A DNA stretch of 64,000 nucleotides. Origin: Pseudomonas sp. (GTDB lineage: Bacteria; Pseudomonadota; Gammaproteobacteria; Pseudomonadales; Pseudomonadaceae). The notes below the pieces were generated by a model. It worked only from the letters and a program-made list of their open reading frames with translations. It made no database searches and had not been told where the DNA came from. Positions 61,798 to 64,000 of this stretch are shown in pieces (the stretch's first letter is position 1; every line of letters starts with the position of its first letter). The DNA is taken from contig NZ_JASLGE010000041.1 of assembly GCF_030150285.1 (NCBI RefSeq), forward strand, positions 1-64,000, read 5' to 3'. Position numbers and translations under genes: made by a program.

Positions 61798-63021
61798 TCA
61801 GTGAAGATCCAGCAACCGCTGGGAGTTTGTGAAATCTGAGCGTCTGACATGGGTCACTTCAGACTCCCACAACGGGTTTAACGGCATGTGATATCCGCTG
61901 TTTTTCGCCTGTTGAAACAGCTCGGCCATTTGATGACGATTTTCGACGATACAAATCTCATCAAACGCTCCCAGCTTGGCAGGCAGGAAGAAGGTGGCGG
62001 GATAATTGGCCGCGGCTTCGCTGGCCGGGCTGCCGGAGTCTGCATTGTGATGAACCAACCGCTCTCCTTCACCCACCAAAGCTTTATTGATCACAGGAAT
62101 CATCGAGGCAATACGGTCTGTAGCATTACCGATATCTGGATTTTCCTTCTGGTAAAAACTGTTGACACTCGCGTAATCCTGGCGCAACTCCAGAGCCAGA
62201 TTTTTGGGGCCCGTATCGGTTGCCCGTTCGCAGTACCCATTGATACGTGCCTTGAACACACCGTGCGCGACATCCGGAACCGGAAGGTTGTCTTGCGGCC
62301 CCAGATCGCTGATATGAGGGCCGATCAAATGCAAATCATAGTCCGCCGTCAATGCCTTGCCCTCGGGTGTCTTCGCCAGCACCTGCAGAGGTTGCCCTTG
62401 CTGGCTGATCCGATACTCGCTATCCACAGCACTGGGGGTGGCCTCGAATGTGTAGAGCGCCCCGCTGGGAGCTTTCGCGCTGAACGTGATAACCCCTTCG
62501 GCGTTGGCAAGGTGCACGTTAGTGATGAGGTCGCTGGCCAACAGCGTCCCAAGGCGCGCATGAGTGATTTCCAGCGCAATAGCAACCGCATGGCCATCTT
62601 GGATGCATTGAAGCGTCTGCCCGTTGAATTTCTCGATTCGCGATGGATCTGATTTCCGGCAACCTTCGAGTTTGCTGAAGGCTTGATCGACACAAATCAT
62701 CCCGGCCTGAGGTCCCCAGTTGGCGCTTTTACCTTTGATGTGAAAGTCCTTGGTGGGATGACCATCTTCAATCAGCCCGGTAGCCACGGCTTCAACCGGG
62801 CGCATACCAATAATGCAGTTGTATTCTTTCGCTACATTCAACAAGGGTATTAAGTGACTGGCCGCTATCCCTGTGCGCCCCCTAACACTTTCCATGAGCC
62901 GCGCTACGTCTGGTACGGCAGGCTTAGTGGCATCAGGAACCACTTTGCCCTGTACTGCATTGCTCTGCGCTTGGAGGCTCTCGGCACAGGGTTGAATACT
63001 GCGCAGTGAGAAAATATTCAT
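61798..63021 (-). CDS. ExoY-like nucleotidyl cyclase toxin
   Basis: 407 residues of the ExoY/CyaA/edema-factor cyclase family. Seen: CIIGMRPVEAVATGLIEDGHPTK near 69-91, KGKSANWGPQAGMICVDQ near 96-113 with the two catalytic-region lysines, TADYDLHLIGPH near 225-236 with the metal-binding D-x-D, and RLVHHNADSGSPASEAAANYPATFFLP near 321-347. The order equals that of P. aeruginosa ExoY, which makes cyclic nucleotides in host cells after cofactor (actin) binding. The start is set by AGGAG six bases before the ATG; the frame is open 61 codons further upstream. The first about 40 residues are Ser/Gln/Ala-rich, compatible with a type III signal. No secretion genes or chaperone are adjacent. Confidence 0.85.
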   Translation of the reverse strand: MNIFSLRSIQPCAESLQAQSNAVQGKVVPDATKPAVPDVARLMESVRGRTGIAASHLIPLLNVAKEYNCIIGMRPVEAVATGLIEDGHPTKDFHIKGKSANWGPQAGMICVDQAFSKLEGCRKSDPSRIEKFNGQTLQCIQDGHAVAIALEITHARLGTLLASDLITNVHLANAEGVITFSAKAPSGALYTFEATPSAVDSEYRISQQGQPLQVLAKTPEGKALTADYDLHLIGPHISDLGPQDNLPVPDVAHGVFKARINGYCERATDTGPKNLALELRQDYASVNSFYQKENPDIGNATDRIASMIPVINKALVGEGERLVHHNADSGSPASEAAANYPATFFLPAKLGAFDEICIVENRHQMAELFQQAKNSGYHMPLNPLWESEVTHVRRSDFTNSQRLLDLH

Positions 63022-63616
63022 TAATGACTCCTGAAATGAAATACGTCCCTGCATACGTGTTATTTGAGAACACATCGGTTCAGAAAAAAAAAGGACCCGT
63101 CTCGGGAACTGAACGTGCTTTCGTTGGTTGAGCATGGCCCTTGCGCGTCTGATCCTCAGGATTACGCACGGGGCGCGCCCAGGACCTCGCTCTACCAGCC
63201 CCAAAGGACCGAGTTAATACCCCTGGCCTTCGCAAGAGAGGTAGCGGTAGCGGCTTCAAACAGGAAACAACCACGCTTGGCTTGGAGTCGTTACCTGCGG
63301 TGTTGCGTCAGGCTTTAAACTGACATCCTCGGGCCTACCGTTACGCCCATTGTTTAGTACAAACCAATCCAAGAATCAGAAAAGTCATCTTTTACCGTCT
63401 TTACCCTCATGCCACCTTACACGGCGGCAAAAAGGACCATAGGAGCACACACCCCTTCACTGCGAGCACTGCACAGGGCACGTGCAGCGGCTCAGCGGCT
63501 CAGCGGCTCAGCGGCGAAGGGAGCGGGAACCGGAAGTCTCGCGCCTGGGAAGGCCTCGTTGATCCCGGTGTCTCGAGTGATTTGCAATCACCCTTGAACG
63601 GTAGGAGATAACAATA
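63022..63616. other. Intergenic region between toxin and binding-protein genes
   Basis: About 595 bases without a gene. It should hold the promoters of both divergent genes. The only notable item is an 8-base tandem repeat, CAGCGGCT three times plus one partial copy, at 63485-63515. Confidence 0.55.
63485..63515. repeat. CAGCGGCT tandem repeat
   Basis: Three perfect units and a seven-base partial one, about 100 bases ahead of the binding-protein gene. Confidence 0.85.
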
Positions 63617-64000
63617 ATGATCAAAACTCTGAAATTCGCAGTTCTGGCAACGGGGATAGTCACTGCCAGCCAGGCCCTCGCGGTCGACCTCACCATTGTT
63701 TCCTTCGGTGGAGCCAACAAGGAGGCGCAGGTCAAGGCCTTCTACAAACCTTGGCAAGCAGCCACCGGCAATAAAATCATCGCCGGTGAATACAACGGCG
63801 AAATGGCCAAGGTCAAAGCCATGGTCGACACCCGCAGCGTCTCCTGGGATGCCGTGGAGGTAGAGTCTGCCGAGCTTGCCCGGGGATGCGACGAGGGCAT
63901 GTTCGAAACACTGGACCCTGCCCAGATCGGCCTCAACCCCAAAGATTTCGTCCCCGGTGCCATCCAGCCGTGCGGCATCGGTTTCCTCGTGTACTCGACA
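63617..64000 (+). CDS. ABC transporter substrate-binding protein, PotD/PotF type (partial)
   Basis: The first 128 codons of a gene cut by the window edge. AGGAG stands nine bases before the ATG. Signal peptide MIKTLKFAVLATGIVTASQA with cleavage near ALA-VDL, then LTIVSFGGANKEAQVKAFYKPWQAATGNKIIAGEYNGEMAKVKAMVDT and WDAVEVESAELARGCDEGMFETLD, the first lobe of polyamine-type binding proteins. Permease and ATPase genes should follow outside the window. Substrate may be putrescine/spermidine or a related amine. Confidence 0.85.
   Translation, partial: MIKTLKFAVLATGIVTASQALAVDLTIVSFGGANKEAQVKAFYKPWQAATGNKIIAGEYNGEMAKVKAMVDTRSVSWDAVEVESAELARGCDEGMFETLDPAQIGLNPKDFVPGAIQPCGIGFLVYST

Noticed and set aside
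63485..63515. CAGCGGCT repeats as a CRISPR-like array
   Set aside because: Units are contiguous and without spacers; a simple tandem repeat. No CRISPR array or cas gene is seen in the window.

Overview
The window looks like a chromosome segment of a fluorescent-type Pseudomonas. The base composition is high in GC, REP/REPIN palindromes of the pseudomonad type occur near both the left edge and 42.5 kb, and the housekeeping genes (nadA, mrpA-G, a PBP2, tRNA-Cys, an OsmC-YcaO fusion) all resemble Pseudomonas versions. Species cannot be fixed from the sequence alone. No database search was possible, so all family calls rest on recognised motifs and gene order.

Region 1 (0.1-3.2 kb) holds a D-cysteine desulfhydrase/ACC-deaminase-like PLP enzyme and a penicillin-binding protein 2. 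Region 2 (3.2-26.2 kb) is a complete exopolysaccharide/capsule locus. It has a tyrosine phosphatase (Etp/Wzb) and tyrosine autokinase (Etk/Wzc). An ops/JUMPstart-like antitermination element follows, then wecB-wecC (UDP-ManNAcA synthesis). An AT-rich core carries a nitroreductase-like protein, Wzx, a pyruvyl transferase, Wzy and a GT4 transferase, followed by a WecG/TagA transferase. Next comes an export block of the E. coli yjbEFGH/gfcABCDE type (small Ala/Gly protein, Wza-like lipoprotein, GfcB/YjbF, GfcC/YjbG, GfcD/YjbH), two unusual OmpR-type DNA-binding proteins and a WcaJ-type initiating transferase. A 16-bp motif (AATGTTAT-4W-D-GTC) occurs four times, ahead of three separate transcription units of this locus, and may be its private operator.

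Region 3 (26.2-33.7 kb) is a scrap-yard: two broken IS66 elements, an IS3-family fragment, an AT-rich O-acyltransferase gene, remnants of a prophage (holin, primase, Cro-like repressor), and two toxin-antitoxin pairs (RelE/HigB-type and BrnTA), ending at a tRNA-Cys gene. Region 4 (34-46.6 kb) is mostly core: a lipoprotein, an XRE-cupin regulator divergent from an EamA transporter, the Mrp Na+/H+ antiporter operon, a REPIN cluster, nadA and the OsmC-YcaO protein.

Region 5 (46.6-53.8 kb) combines an EutH-like permease, a DUF1937/deoxyribosyltransferase-like protein, a DeoR regulator, an FGGY kinase and two GlpA/GlpB-like flavoproteins; a shared TGACCGATT word links its two promoter regions. Region 6 (54.4-56.6 kb) is a type VI secretion PAAR + peptidoglycan amidase effector with a putative immunity gene. 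PAAR and amidase appear to be one effector split by a one-base frameshift, and the cassette is bracketed by 55-bp direct repeats. Region 7 (56.6-61.7 kb) has an alpha/beta hydrolase, a LysR regulator, three consecutive RraA/HMG-aldolase paralogues and an aminotransferase, suggesting catabolism of a 4-hydroxy-4-substituted glutamate. Region 8 (61.8-64 kb) encodes an ExoY-like nucleotidyl cyclase toxin and the start of a PotD/PotF-type binding protein cut by the window edge.
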